The notes: a model not told the origin generated them from the letters alone. Shown: positions 8,694 to 14,882, counted from the first letter of the stretch. The stretch: 14,882 nt of DNA from CAYVTD01 sp964454445 (GCA_964454445.1 CAYVTD010000053.1:1-14882); one strand, 5' to 3'. Numbers and translations are program-made.

Positions 8694-8723
8694 TTAATAT
8701 TTTACAAGTTTACTCAATGTCAA
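8694..8723 (-). promoter_or_regulatory. Candidate promoter of the ATPase gene
   Basis: On the - strand a perfect TTGACA (8723-8718) is followed after 18 bases by TATTAA (8699-8694). Transcription would begin about at the ATG (8686), implying a leaderless or nearly leaderless message, which fits the lack of a Shine-Dalgarno. The -10 box is poor, so this is tentative. Confidence 0.3.
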
Positions 8724-8960
8724 GGAAATAATTTAAATACTGGTCAAAAAAAGTATAACCCCTATAAAACCGGAGTAAACACAAAAAGATATTCCATATT
8801 ACTATAATAGAAAACAGTTAATAAACTAATGTCTAACAAATCAGGAACATCTTTCTTATGAAAAACAAATTTAACATAATGAATGCTGATTTCCAAACAA
8901 GTTTTACCTATGATAGTCTCAAAAATGATAAAATAAAAAAATAAAAGCATTGGGACAAAA

Positions 8961-9000
8961 AGCTATGTTTTATAATTTTCTTAGAAGAAAATTAAAAGCT
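8961..9000 (-). terminator. Long AT-rich hairpin, possible - strand terminator
   Basis: TAATTTTCTT (8973-8982) and AAGAAAATTA (8985-8994) are perfect arms around AG. Flanking TTT/AAA and AGC/GCT extend the stem with a small internal bulge. On the - strand it is followed by TTTTTG, as in an intrinsic terminator, but no gene on that strand is seen upstream of it. It could end an undetected small RNA or be an operator. Confidence 0.3.
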
Positions 9001-9049
9001 CAAATGGAGTATTAAAAACTTAAAAATTGAAGATAAACGGAAAAAAATT

Positions 9050-9074
9050 AAAAAAAGTTTATATAACTTTTTTT
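9050..9074. repeat. 10-bp A-tract/T-tract inverted repeat
   Basis: A run of A followed by GTT (9050-9059), a TATAT loop and AAC followed by a T-run (9065-9074) form a symmetrical stem. It would look like a terminator from either strand. It sits about 140 bases before nif3, so it may mark the end of readthrough from the left. Confidence 0.3.
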
Positions 9075-9214
9075 GTAAAAATCTCTTCATGGTATTTCTT
9101 GTTAATTACCGTTGATTTTTTGATGTAATAATAAACTTTCTTAAATTTCGTTTAATAGAATGGCGAAAATGAAAAAACGAAAAAATAAAAGAAAAGACGG
9201 GCACAGGTTAAAAA

Positions 9215-10069
9215 ATGCAACTTGATTGGCTTCAAAAAAAAATCAATGAAGCTCTGCCCGCAGAAACAGCGATGAAAGGCGACCGAATAGGTTTGCAGAT
9301 ACAAAGCGGACAGGAAAATATAAAAAAGCTTCTCATTACACTCGAAATTACAGAGGAAGTAATCGAAGAAGCAGAAAAACAACAAGCCAACTGCATCATT
9401 ACCTTCCACCCACTGATTTTCCTGCCTTTAACCAGCATACACAACAACGAAAGAATTGGCAGACTAGCCACAAAACTAATAAAAAAAGATATTGCTGTCA
9501 TATCGGTACACACGACTTTCGATTCATATATTCAAGGCACAAGTCAAATCCTTGCTGAGCGGCTCGGACTGAGAGTTGAGGGCTTCTTGGTACCTGATGA
9601 GCATTATAAATCTGTAGGTATGGGCGTTGTAGCAACTACCGATAGCCCAATAAGCGAAATGGATTTTTTGCAGAGGGTCTCAGATATTTGCGGTTCTCCG
9701 GTACGCTGGTGTAATGGCAACAAAAAAACAGTTGAAAAAATAGCTATCGTAGGAGGCAGCGGCACTTCTTTTATGGAACAGGCATTCGGTTCTGGTGCCG
9801 ATTGCTTCATTACTGCCGATATTACTTATCATCAATTTCATCTGGCAAGAGGCAGACTTATGCTCGTAGATCCAGGTCATTACGAAATGGAGCAGTTTGT
9901 TACCTTTGGACTCGCCAAGTTGATTAACACAATTTTAAATGGCGAAGTCGAAGTTGTTATTAATTCTTCTGTTACTAATCCGATTAATTATTTTCCTGGA
10001 ACAACAGAATATATTAACAAACAAAAGAAAATAATCTGTGTTAATGAACAATTTAATATGAAAAAATAA
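9215..10069 (+). CDS. Nif3/DUF34-family dinuclear metal protein (YbgI-like)
   Basis: The 284-residue protein is a compact member of the Nif3 (DUF34, 'GTP cyclohydrolase 1 type 2-like') family, which forms ring hexamers with two metals per subunit; its cellular role is not settled, though metal handling or a hydrolase function is proposed. Expected metal ligands are visible: H65 in FHPLIF, D103 in HTTFDS, and H222 and E226 in GHYEME, with H206 in ADITYHQF near them. The usual HHPLIF is FHPLIF here, so the first histidine of the pair is F64; eukaryotic relatives have YHPPIF. The PII-like insert of longer members is absent. A weak CAGG precedes the ATG. The zinc-ribbon gene starts 35 bases downstream, and this pairing is common across bacteria. 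Confidence 0.93.
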   Translation: MQLDWLQKKINEALPAETAMKGDRIGLQIQSGQENIKKLLITLEITEEVIEEAEKQQANCIITFHPLIFLPLTSIHNNERIGRLATKLIKKDIAVISVHTTFDSYIQGTSQILAERLGLRVEGFLVPDEHYKSVGMGVVATTDSPISEMDFLQRVSDICGSPVRWCNGNKKTVEKIAIVGGSGTSFMEQAFGSGADCFITADITYHQFHLARGRLMLVDPGHYEMEQFVTFGLAKLINTILNGEVEVVINSSVTNPINYFPGTTEYINKQKKIICVNEQFNMKK

Positions 10070-10104
10070 CTAATTATATGTAGAATAAAGGAAATGAAAG
10101 AACA

Positions 10105-10818
10105 ATGGATTCACAAATGCATAAAATATCCCTTATCGCCGAATTAGATAAAAAAATTGATGATTTGAGGGAAGAGTATGGTGATCTGCCAGAACGTATC
10201 AAAAAACAACAAGAAAAGACAGATAAGCTAAAAACGCATCTCGAAGAAACGAAAAAAATTCTTAAAGAAATAGAGGAGTTTTTCAGAGCTTCTTATGTCA
10301 CCATCGAAGACCTCAAAGTGAAAGAAGAAGATCTGTCGAAAAAACAATTCAAAGTAAGAAATAACAAAGAATTCGATGCAATAACAAAGCAAATTGACTT
10401 TATCCGTGAAGAACATTCCAAATTAACGAACCAAATCAAAACCGAAAATCTAAAAAAAGAGAACCTTACAAAGATATTGGCAAGTCAGGAGAAAGATTTT
10501 GAAGAATCGGATGCCGACCTCAAAGACATTAAAAACGAACTTGAGTTGATAGAAAACAATCAGAACCAAGAGTTGCAAGCTCTATTAAAAGATAGAAAAA
10601 AGATTGCAAAAACTATAGACAGCATTATAATGAAAGAATATGACAGAATCCGTACTCACCTCAAAGATGCTGCCGTCCACCTGAGACGCAATAGCTGTAC
10701 AGGCTGTTTTAGCTCTGTACCGCCACAGATAATTGTCGAAGCACGCAACAATCTCAACAAAGCATTTATTTGTGAGAATTGTGGCAGGATGATAATTCCT
10801 GATGAAGCTGATCAATAA
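10105..10818 (+). CDS. Coiled-coil protein with C4 zinc ribbon (zf-RING_7, CT398/CdsZ type)
   Basis: Residues 8-180 of this 237-residue protein are Lys/Glu-rich and helical, forming a long antiparallel coiled coil. The C-terminus is a zinc ribbon with four cysteines: C198 and C201 (SCTGCFSSVPPQ) and C223 and C226 (CENCGRMI). This is the zf-RING_7 architecture of Chlamydia CT398 (CdsZ); in other bacteria the role is unclear and nucleic-acid or protein-scaffold functions are proposed. An internal ATG at codon 5 is an alternative start; GAAAG lies 4 bases before the first ATG. It follows nif3 closely and ends about 60 bases before RNase P RNA, so the three probably form one conserved cluster. 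Confidence 0.92.
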   Translation: MDSQMHKISLIAELDKKIDDLREEYGDLPERIKKQQEKTDKLKTHLEETKKILKEIEEFFRASYVTIEDLKVKEEDLSKKQFKVRNNKEFDAITKQIDFIREEHSKLTNQIKTENLKKENLTKILASQEKDFEESDADLKDIKNELELIENNQNQELQALLKDRKKIAKTIDSIIMKEYDRIRTHLKDAAVHLRRNSCTGCFSSVPPQIIVEARNNLNKAFICENCGRMIIPDEADQ

Positions 10819-10868
10819 AAATTTTTAATTATTTTTTGATTATTCATAGTTTTTTCTTAAATTTCCCA

Positions 10869-10874
10869 TATAAA
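10869..10874 (+). promoter_or_regulatory. Candidate -10 box for RNase P RNA
   Basis: TATAAA lies 6 bases before the inferred 5' end of the RNA (P1 strand at 10881). No clear -35 hexamer is seen at the standard distance, so readthrough from the zinc-ribbon gene is also possible. Confidence 0.35.
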
Positions 10875-10880
10875 AACTAT

Positions 10881-11290
10881 CTATCGGGGAAAACGGGCAG
10901 TCGCGTTTCCACATGGAAATGAGGAAAGTCCGAACTCCGCAGAGCAGTGCGCTTTGTAACACAAAGGCAGCTAGCTTTCTTTCTGGTTGGCAAGCTGACG
11001 GAAAGTGCCACAGAAAAAATACCGCCGATGGCTTGTAAAAAAGCACAGGCAAGGGTGAAAAGGCAGGGTAAGCGCCTACCGCACCGAAGGCAACCAAGGT
11101 GGCAGGGTAAACCCCGCACGGAGCAAGATCATACAGAATGTCGCCGCAAGGCAGGAGTTGCTCGCTCCAATATATTTTATTGACATTCGGGTAGATCGCT
11201 TGAGCAGTGGAGCAATCCACTGCCTAGATTAATGACTGCCTCAGGGTTAAGTCCTTAAGACAGAATTCGGCTTACAGTTTTCTTCGATAG
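10881..11290 (+). ncRNA. rnpB: RNase P RNA (bacterial type A)
   Basis: This is the catalytic RNA of RNase P, which removes 5' leaders from tRNA precursors. The universal P4 region is plain: GAGGAAAGTCCGAACTCC at 10921-10938 and ACAGAATTCGGCTTA at 11260-11274. Other conserved blocks are CGCCGATGGC near 11022, GGTGAAAAGGCAGGGTAAGC near 11054, GTAAACCCCGCACGGAGCAAG near 11107 (split as GTAAACCCC and GGAGCAAG) and GGGTAGATCGCTTGAG near 11190. The ends are set by helix P1: 10881-10894 (CTATCGGGGAAAAC) pairs fully, with two G-U pairs, to 11277-11290 (GTTTTCTTCGATAG). The length of about 410 bases is normal for type A. Apparent protein frames on the other strand here are accidental. Confidence 0.97.
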
Positions 11291-11300
11291 TCGTTTTTTT
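11277..11300 (+). terminator. RNase P RNA 3' end and T-run
   Basis: The 3' strand of helix P1 is followed by TCGTTTTTTT (11291-11300). P1 plus the T-run probably serves as the transcript end; a further weak stem lies at 11305-11319. Confidence 0.5.
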
Positions 11301-11347
11301 AAGGAAAAGAGTTTCTTTTATAAAAAATCGTTAATTATATTTAAGTT

Positions 11348-11352
11348 GGGAG
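11348..11352 (+). promoter_or_regulatory. Shine-Dalgarno of the Hpt gene
   Basis: GGGAG sits 4 bases before the ATG at 11357. This fixes the start and contrasts with the many genes here that lack such a site. Confidence 0.6.
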
Positions 11353-11356
11353 ATAT

Positions 11357-11656
11357 ATGAAAATACCAGCAGATCCTTTTATTCTCGAACTTCTGCCAGA
11401 ATTCATAGAGCAATGGATTGCGGATATAGATGATCAGTTTGATGTTTTAGTTACCAGTAAAAATGCTGAGGATATGTACCGCTTTGGGCATACTATCAAA
11501 GGATCCTGCTTGCAATTTGGTCTTGATGATATTGCCGCTTTGGGTATCGAATTAATGGGTTATTGTAAAGAAGAAAACTGGGATAAGATTCTGCCGATGG
11601 GGCAAAATATTAGAAATTCATTTCTGCAAGCACAAAAAATGTTCGACAAGGCTTAA
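11357..11656 (+). CDS. Stand-alone Hpt (histidine phosphotransfer) domain protein
   Basis: The 99-residue protein is a single Hpt helical bundle. The motif HTIKGSCLQFGLDDIA has the phospho-accepting H45, with K48 and G49 in their usual places. Such proteins carry phosphate between response-regulator receiver domains and histidine kinases in phosphorelays in the cytoplasm. No kinase or receiver gene is in the window, so its partners are elsewhere. The gene begins about 65 bases after RNase P RNA and is followed 32 bases later by an exported protein gene on the same strand; whether those two are functionally linked is unknown. Confidence 0.88.
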   Translation: MKIPADPFILELLPEFIEQWIADIDDQFDVLVTSKNAEDMYRFGHTIKGSCLQFGLDDIAALGIELMGYCKEENWDKILPMGQNIRNSFLQAQKMFDKA

Positions 11657-11688
11657 TTTGGTTGTTTTATTATATGAAGAGTAAAAAA

Positions 11689-12192
11689 ATGAAACTGTTT
11701 AATCTATTATTTGCTTTTATTCTACTGCTTGCTATTACAGCATATTCACAGAAAGCTGCTCCTATAAGGATTGCTGTGCTTCCTTTCCAAAATATGGACG
11801 GACTAATTGAAAGAAATATCTGGAGCTATCAATTGCAGGACACTATTTACGATATGCTCTTAGCCGAAGACCCGAATAAAGAATCATATTACCTTGTGCC
11901 TATCGATTCCATCGAGATACTACTTGCTGATATGAATATCGACCCTACCAATCCTCAATATCCCTCGGATATGTGGAAAGCAGTTGATATGCTCAAAGCA
12001 GAACAAGTGGTTACAGGGAATTTTGATTTCCATGGGGGCAAATTCCTCATAAACGCATATATATATGATACCGAGATGCGCTTGCCCTTGACCAGGCATC
12101 AAGCTCGCGATATTTTCAAAGATCCCGACTCGATTATGGAAGCAGCTCCACTTATTATTAAGCGTCTGCTGCCAGGTCTGAAGAAAAAATAA
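11689..12192 (+). CDS. Small exported TolB/CsgG-like protein
   Basis: From the ATG at 11689 the protein is 167 residues: a signal peptide (MKLFNLLFAFILLLAITAYS, cleavage near AYS-QK) followed by one domain of about 145 residues. The opening IRIAVLPFQN, the later VPIDSIEILL and EQVVTGNFDFHGGKFLINAY are the pattern of the TolB N-terminal / FlgO / CsgG-like fold found in periplasmic and outer-membrane accessory proteins. The function is not known; there is no lipobox cysteine. Possible earlier starts are ATG 11674 and TTG 11662; I prefer 11689 because AAGAG lies 7 bases upstream and the signal peptide is tidy. It is convergent with the sigma factor gene, with only 43 bases between the stops and no clear terminator. 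Confidence 0.7.
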   Translation: MKLFNLLFAFILLLAITAYSQKAAPIRIAVLPFQNMDGLIERNIWSYQLQDTIYDMLLAEDPNKESYYLVPIDSIEILLADMNIDPTNPQYPSDMWKAVDMLKAEQVVTGNFDFHGGKFLINAYIYDTEMRLPLTRHQARDIFKDPDSIMEAAPLIIKRLLPGLKKK

Positions 12193-12235
12193 AGGTATAA
12201 AGCGGTCAGTTTGTCTATATTTTTAGCAAAGAGAT

Positions 12236-12847
12236 TCACATTGTCAATAAAAACAAATGCTTCTTCAGCATAGAATACAATGCCTTTCTTGCTCGAAACA
12301 AATGCGCCTTGACAGTGCCAATAGGTAAGTTTAATTTCTCGGAAATCTCAATATAATCCAATTCTTGTTCGTGTCTCATCTTGATAATTTCCCGGTAGTT
12401 ATCGGGTAATCGCTCTATTGCTTGCTTTAATACCTTTTGTCTTTCCTCCGAAAGGATATGCCTGTCTGGGATGTAGCTGTCATCTTCAATTTCATATTCG
12501 TTTTCTTCGTCGGCAGAACCTTGCACGGGTTGATTGAGCGAAATGGTCTGAAAACGTTTTTTTCTAAGAAAGTCGATGCAAGTGTTAGAAGCAATTTTAT
12601 AGATCCAAGATGAAAAAGAATAACCAAAGTGGAAAGTCGGCAATGCATTGTATGCCTTTATAAAAGTTTCTTGAGTAAGGTCTTCGACATCTTCTTCATT
12701 TCGAACCATTTTACGAATCAATGCAGCTATGATCCTATGATATTTCTTGTCGAGAAGAGAAAACTGCGAGTTGTCTCCATTTAAAACAGCTCTGATTGCC
12801 TCGAAATCGTCTTTTTGGCTTGTGTTTATTTCCTTAGTCTCTGGCAT
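12236..12847 (-). CDS. ECF-type RNA polymerase sigma factor (RpoE/SigW-like)
   Basis: The 203-residue protein has the two conserved sigma domains only. Region 2 (about 25-97) includes EEDVEDLTQETFIKAYNAL and FSSWIYKIASNTCIDFLRKK, and region 4 (about 139-195) includes AIERLPDNYREIIKMRHEQE and a helix-turn-helix DYIEISEKLNLPIGTVKAHL. The two are joined by an acidic linker (EDEENEYEIEDD-like, about 112-123). It directs RNA polymerase to a set of envelope or stress promoters; no anti-sigma gene is adjacent, so control is unclear. A pair of ATTATCGGAA repeats upstream (12888-12923) may be part of its own control. Confidence 0.93.
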   Translation of the reverse strand: MPETKEINTSQKDDFEAIRAVLNGDNSQFSLLDKKYHRIIAALIRKMVRNEEDVEDLTQETFIKAYNALPTFHFGYSFSSWIYKIASNTCIDFLRKKRFQTISLNQPVQGSADEENEYEIEDDSYIPDRHILSEERQKVLKQAIERLPDNYREIIKMRHEQELDYIEISEKLNLPIGTVKAHLFRARKALYSMLKKHLFLLTM

Positions 12848-12887
12848 ACTCTAAAAAAATGATTTTTTTTTAAAATAAAATTAAATA

Positions 12888-12923
12888 ATTATCGGAAATA
12901 AGCCAAAATTTATTATCGGAATA
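12888..12923. repeat. Two ATTATCGGAA direct repeats upstream of the sigma gene
   Basis: ATTATCGGAA occurs at 12888-12897 and 12912-12921, start to start 24 bases apart. On the - strand, facing the sigma gene, this is TTCCGATAAT, and the nearer copy is about 41 bases before the ATG. A related TTCCGATATAAT precedes the 6372-6812 gene at a similar distance. The repeats could be promoter or operator elements. Nothing else of note is seen in 12848-12999. Confidence 0.4.
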
Positions 12924-12999
12924 AAATAAAAATAATGTTTTTTAGTAAAAAATAACTTGGATTAGTCCTGCTTAATTATTTTAAATGAATTGCGAATAA

Positions 13000-13665
13000 C
13001 TAGAAAAGTCGTTTATCGTCGTTTGAAAGTCGCTTTAAATATTTGTATAGAAAAGTGTTGCGATGTAAAGGGCAAATGCCATATTTGTTGATTTTTTCAA
13101 AGTGCTGTTTAGTGGCATATCCTTTATGCTTGTCAAATCCATAATCGGGATATTTTTTTGCTGCTACTTCTATCATCCATTTATCGCGAGCTGTTTTAGC
13201 AAGTATCGAAGCTGCTGCTATCGAAATACATTTTGCATCGCCGCCAACAATAGTTTTAAAAGGAATGTTACAGCCAATAAAATAATTGCCGTCAACAAGC
13301 AAAAAATTTGGTTTTACCTTCAATTCATTAACTGCATTTTTCATCGCAGCCATACTTGCTTGTAAAATATTTATTTTATCGATTGTTATGTTATCTACGA
13401 AGGATACGCTCCATGCCAAAGCTTTCTCTTTTATAATTTCAGCCAAATAATTCCTTTTTTTTTCATTCAATTTTTTTGAGTCGTATATGCCAACATGCAA
13501 AAATTCAGTATCTTCTAGCAACTGAATAGGAAATATTACTGCTGCAGCAACAACAGGTCCTGCAAGAGGTCCTCGCCCAGCCTCGTCAATTCCGGCAGCT
13601 AGTTGATCTCGATTAATTATTTCTGACTCATAAATAGAAGTTAATTGAAGATTGTTATGACTCAT
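13000..13665 (-). CDS. rnhB: Ribonuclease HII
   Basis: This enzyme cuts RNA in RNA-DNA hybrids and starts removal of ribonucleotides built into DNA. The 221-residue protein has all four catalytic acids: D27 and E28 in GIDEAGRGPLAGP, D125 in LLVDGN and D143 in VGGDAK. D143 is followed by the conserved AAASILAKTARDKWM. The spacing D125 to D143 is 18, as in the E. coli enzyme. The N-terminal 20 residues are a short extension. No Shine-Dalgarno is seen before the ATG. The gene is transcribed away from the long spacer at 13666-14221 and precedes the sigma gene by 152 bases on the same strand. Confidence 0.96.
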   Translation of the reverse strand: MSHNNLQLTSIYESEIINRDQLAAGIDEAGRGPLAGPVVAAAVIFPIQLLEDTEFLHVGIYDSKKLNEKKRNYLAEIIKEKALAWSVSFVDNITIDKINILQASMAAMKNAVNELKVKPNFLLVDGNYFIGCNIPFKTIVGGDAKCISIAAASILAKTARDKWMIEVAAKKYPDYGFDKHKGYATKQHFEKINKYGICPLHRNTFLYKYLKRLSNDDKRLF

Positions 13666-13746
13666 AATTTGTTTTTTTTAAGTTCAAAGAATATATGTAG
13701 CAATTTAGTATTAATCATGCAAATATTCGTTATTTAAACCTTTTTT

Positions 13747-13764
13747 CTATTTTTTAAAAAATAG
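13747..13764. repeat. 18-bp perfect palindrome
   Basis: CTATTTTTTAAAAAATAG equals its own reverse complement, with no loop. It lies 82 bases before the rnhB ATG and could be a protein-binding site or a bent A-tract. Confidence 0.55.
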
Positions 13765-13767
13765 TGT

Positions 13768-13869
13768 AAATTTTTCTTAACACTTTTAATATTTCAAAAA
13801 ACTTCTATAGATAAAATCTGATGGTTTTTCCATAATTTGGCAATCAATAGAACATGTTAAGAAAAATTT
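13768..13869. repeat. 15-bp perfect inverted repeat with 72-base spacer
   Basis: AAATTTTTCTTAACA at 13768-13782 is the exact reverse complement of TGTTAAGAAAAATTT at 13855-13869. Even in AT-rich DNA this length is not expected often in so short a spacer. It could fold RNA or mark the ends of a small mobile or degraded element. Confidence 0.55.
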
Positions 13870-13978
13870 TTTGGTATTTAGAAATAAAAATGATAATTTA
13901 ATAAATGTTTTAGAAGGCAAAGATTATTTTATTTGTTTTTTAGAATTTATTTTTTGATTGATTTAAATAAAATTTATC

Positions 13979-14154
13979 AAAAATATTCGTAATTGATGTA
14001 ACAAAATTGAAATATTTGTGTTATTATCTATATATAAAGAGGTATATATGAAGATTAAATTTTTTGTGAACTAACTTGAAATTGTTATATATGAGAAATA
14101 TTAGTTAAAGAATGATATAAAGCATTGATAAATAAGTTTATTAAAAATATTCGT
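13979..14154 (+). repeat. AAAAATATTCGT direct repeats
   Basis: The 12-base word is at 13979-13990 and 14143-14154; its last ten bases also occur at 13721-13730. All are on the same strand, upstream of the GEVED gene. Confidence 0.45.
14048..14074 (+). other. Eight-codon frame with a strong ribosome site (possible leader peptide)
   Basis: AAAGAGG (14036-14042) lies 5 bases before an ATG that encodes MKIKFFVN and then TAA. It is about 150 bases before the GEVED gene. It could be a leader peptide, the remnant of a gene, or chance. Confidence 0.2.
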
Positions 14155-14211
14155 CAAGATCTATAATTGTCTATTTTTACAAAGTGTTTTTATAAATTTT
14201 TACATTTTTTT

Positions 14212-14216
14212 GGAGG
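14212..14216 (+). promoter_or_regulatory. Strong Shine-Dalgarno of the GEVED gene
   Basis: GGAGG lies 5 bases before the ATG at 14222. It settles the start and suggests efficient translation. Confidence 0.8.
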
Positions 14217-14221
14217 TTCAA

Positions 14222-14882
14222 ATGGTTAAAATTCTCAACTCACTAAGAGCAAGCCGCTATTTGCAAATAGTAGCTGCGATGGCTTTTCTTTCGATATTTG
14301 CATATCAGCAGGCAGATGCCCAATACTGTCAGCCGTATGGTTATTATAGCTATTACGGGCATATCACAAATTTTACATTTGAAGGGATAAATTGTAATTC
14401 CACTTACTATGGCTATCCTAACACAAACTATCCGGATTATATGATGGGCTATGAAAACCATACAGATTACAAAACAAAGCCATTATCACCGGGGAACGAA
14501 TACAAATTTTCATTAACAGGGCATTCTCTTTGGGGAGAGAACTATTCTGCTTATGAAATCTGGGTGGACTGGAACCAAAACGGCAGTTTCTATGATGCAG
14601 GAGAAAGCGTATCCTCAGTTGCCCAAGGTGGACAAACATTCTACGGCTCTATTAAAGTGCCTTCAAATGCTAAAAACGGTAAAACAAGACTCAGAATAGC
14701 ATTTTGGGGCTATTATTACTATTGGGACTATTATGGCAGAAATCAACCTTGCTTATCCTATTATCAGATCTACGATCCTGCATATTATATGGAATATGAG
14801 GACTATACAGTCGATATTGGTGGCGGTAACGATGCAGGTATAACAACAATTTCATCACCCAACGACTTTTTCGACTCTTTTG
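14222..14882 (+). CDS. Secreted GEVED-domain protein, 3' end outside the window
   Basis: The frame is open from ATG 14222 to the right edge (220 codons seen). A signal peptide ends near ADA-Q (residues 31-34), after a hydrophobic stretch at about 15-27. The mature part is a GEVED domain (about 70-200), a beta-rich module of secreted and surface proteins in Bacteroidota-like bacteria. Its core is IWVDWNQNGSFYDAGES (113-129), IKVPSNAKNGKTRLRIAF (144-161) and EYEDYTVDIGGG (191-202). The module here is unusually aromatic, with runs such as FWGYYYYWDYYG (161-172), and has three cysteines (36, 58, 177). After it, NDAGITTISSP begins what looks like a further beta-sandwich domain. A C-terminal sorting signal may lie beyond the edge. 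It is likely adhesive or structural; the ligand is unknown. It is the best supported gene at this end; - strand frames over it are shadows. Confidence 0.88.
   Translation, partial: MVKILNSLRASRYLQIVAAMAFLSIFAYQQADAQYCQPYGYYSYYGHITNFTFEGINCNSTYYGYPNTNYPDYMMGYENHTDYKTKPLSPGNEYKFSLTGHSLWGENYSAYEIWVDWNQNGSFYDAGESVSSVAQGGQTFYGSIKVPSNAKNGKTRLRIAFWGYYYYWDYYGRNQPCLSYYQIYDPAYYMEYEDYTVDIGGGNDAGITTISSPNDFFDSF

Larger units (their letters stand above)
8687..9214. other. AT-rich spacer between divergent ATPase and nif3 genes
   Basis: I see no convincing gene in these 528 bases. The - strand frame at 8950-8762 has no ribosome binding site and an AT-driven composition. The spacer holds a candidate ATPase promoter at its left end, two strong AT-rich inverted repeats (8961-9000 and 9050-9074), and a 21-codon Lys/Arg-rich frame (9160-9225) that overlaps the start of nif3. 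Confidence 0.6.
13666..14221. other. AT-rich spacer rich in short repeats, between rnhB and the GEVED gene
   Basis: There is no real gene in these 556 bases. They hold an 18-bp palindrome, a 15-bp inverted repeat, three copies of AAATATTCGT and an eight-codon frame with a good ribosome site. Promoters for both flanking divergent genes must lie here, but I could not fix them. Confidence 0.6.

Noticed and set aside
8762..8950. 62-codon - strand frame in the spacer
   Set aside because: No ribosome site, AT-driven Phe/Leu/Tyr composition, no recognisable motif.
10840..11220. Open frames on both strands across the RNase P RNA
   Set aside because: The P4 and P1 elements show this is RNA; the frames have no family resemblance or ribosome sites.
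13102..13365. 87-codon + strand frame
   Set aside because: It is antisense to RNase HII, whose catalytic motifs are intact.
14243..14639. Two - strand frames at the right end
   Set aside because: They lie opposite a signal-peptide GEVED gene with a strong ribosome site.
1..14882. CRISPR arrays, tRNA genes and insertion sequences
   Set aside because: I saw no regularly spaced repeats, no cloverleaf with CCA-type end, and no transposase sequence.

Overview
The window is AT-rich bacterial chromosome carrying mostly housekeeping and cell-envelope genes. The likely source is a member of the Bacteroidota/Chlorobiota/Kapabacteria (FCB) side of the tree. Three things point that way: a GEVED-domain secreted protein, a secreted leucine-rich-repeat protein and an ECF sigma factor of the kind common there; many genes without a Shine-Dalgarno sequence; and a nif3 / zinc-ribbon / RNase P RNA cluster. 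The placement is inference and I cannot name a genus.

Left part (1-6151, all + strand): a secreted leucine-rich-repeat protein, an alpha2-type glycyl-tRNA synthetase, a large membrane protein with an intact von Willebrand A metal site, and a membrane-anchored YkuD L,D-transpeptidase. The last two are 44 bases apart and look like an envelope pair.

Middle (6129-9214, - strand and spacers): a small secreted protein whose frame is cut by one TAA stop. The same frame then stays open for 80 more codons of coding-looking sequence. Next is a very AT-rich gene for a membrane-anchored McrB-like AAA+ ATPase with no McrC or nuclease beside it, followed by about 530 bases with no convincing gene but several AT-rich palindromes.

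Right of centre (9215-12192, + strand): a Nif3/DUF34 metal protein and a coiled-coil C4 zinc-ribbon protein, then the RNase P RNA gene (recognised from its P4 sequences and P1 helix), then a stand-alone Hpt phosphotransfer protein and a small exported TolB/CsgG-like protein.

Right end: an ECF sigma factor and RNase HII on the - strand. A 556-base AT-rich spacer follows, with an 18-bp palindrome, a 15-bp inverted repeat and recurring AAATATTCGT words. It ends at a GEVED-domain secreted protein with a strong ribosome binding site that runs off the right edge.

The points most worth a second look are the interrupted gene at 6129-6812, the orphan membrane McrB-like ATPase, and the repeat-rich spacer before the GEVED gene. 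I see no CRISPR array, insertion sequence or tRNA gene. Nothing here is proven to be a new system.
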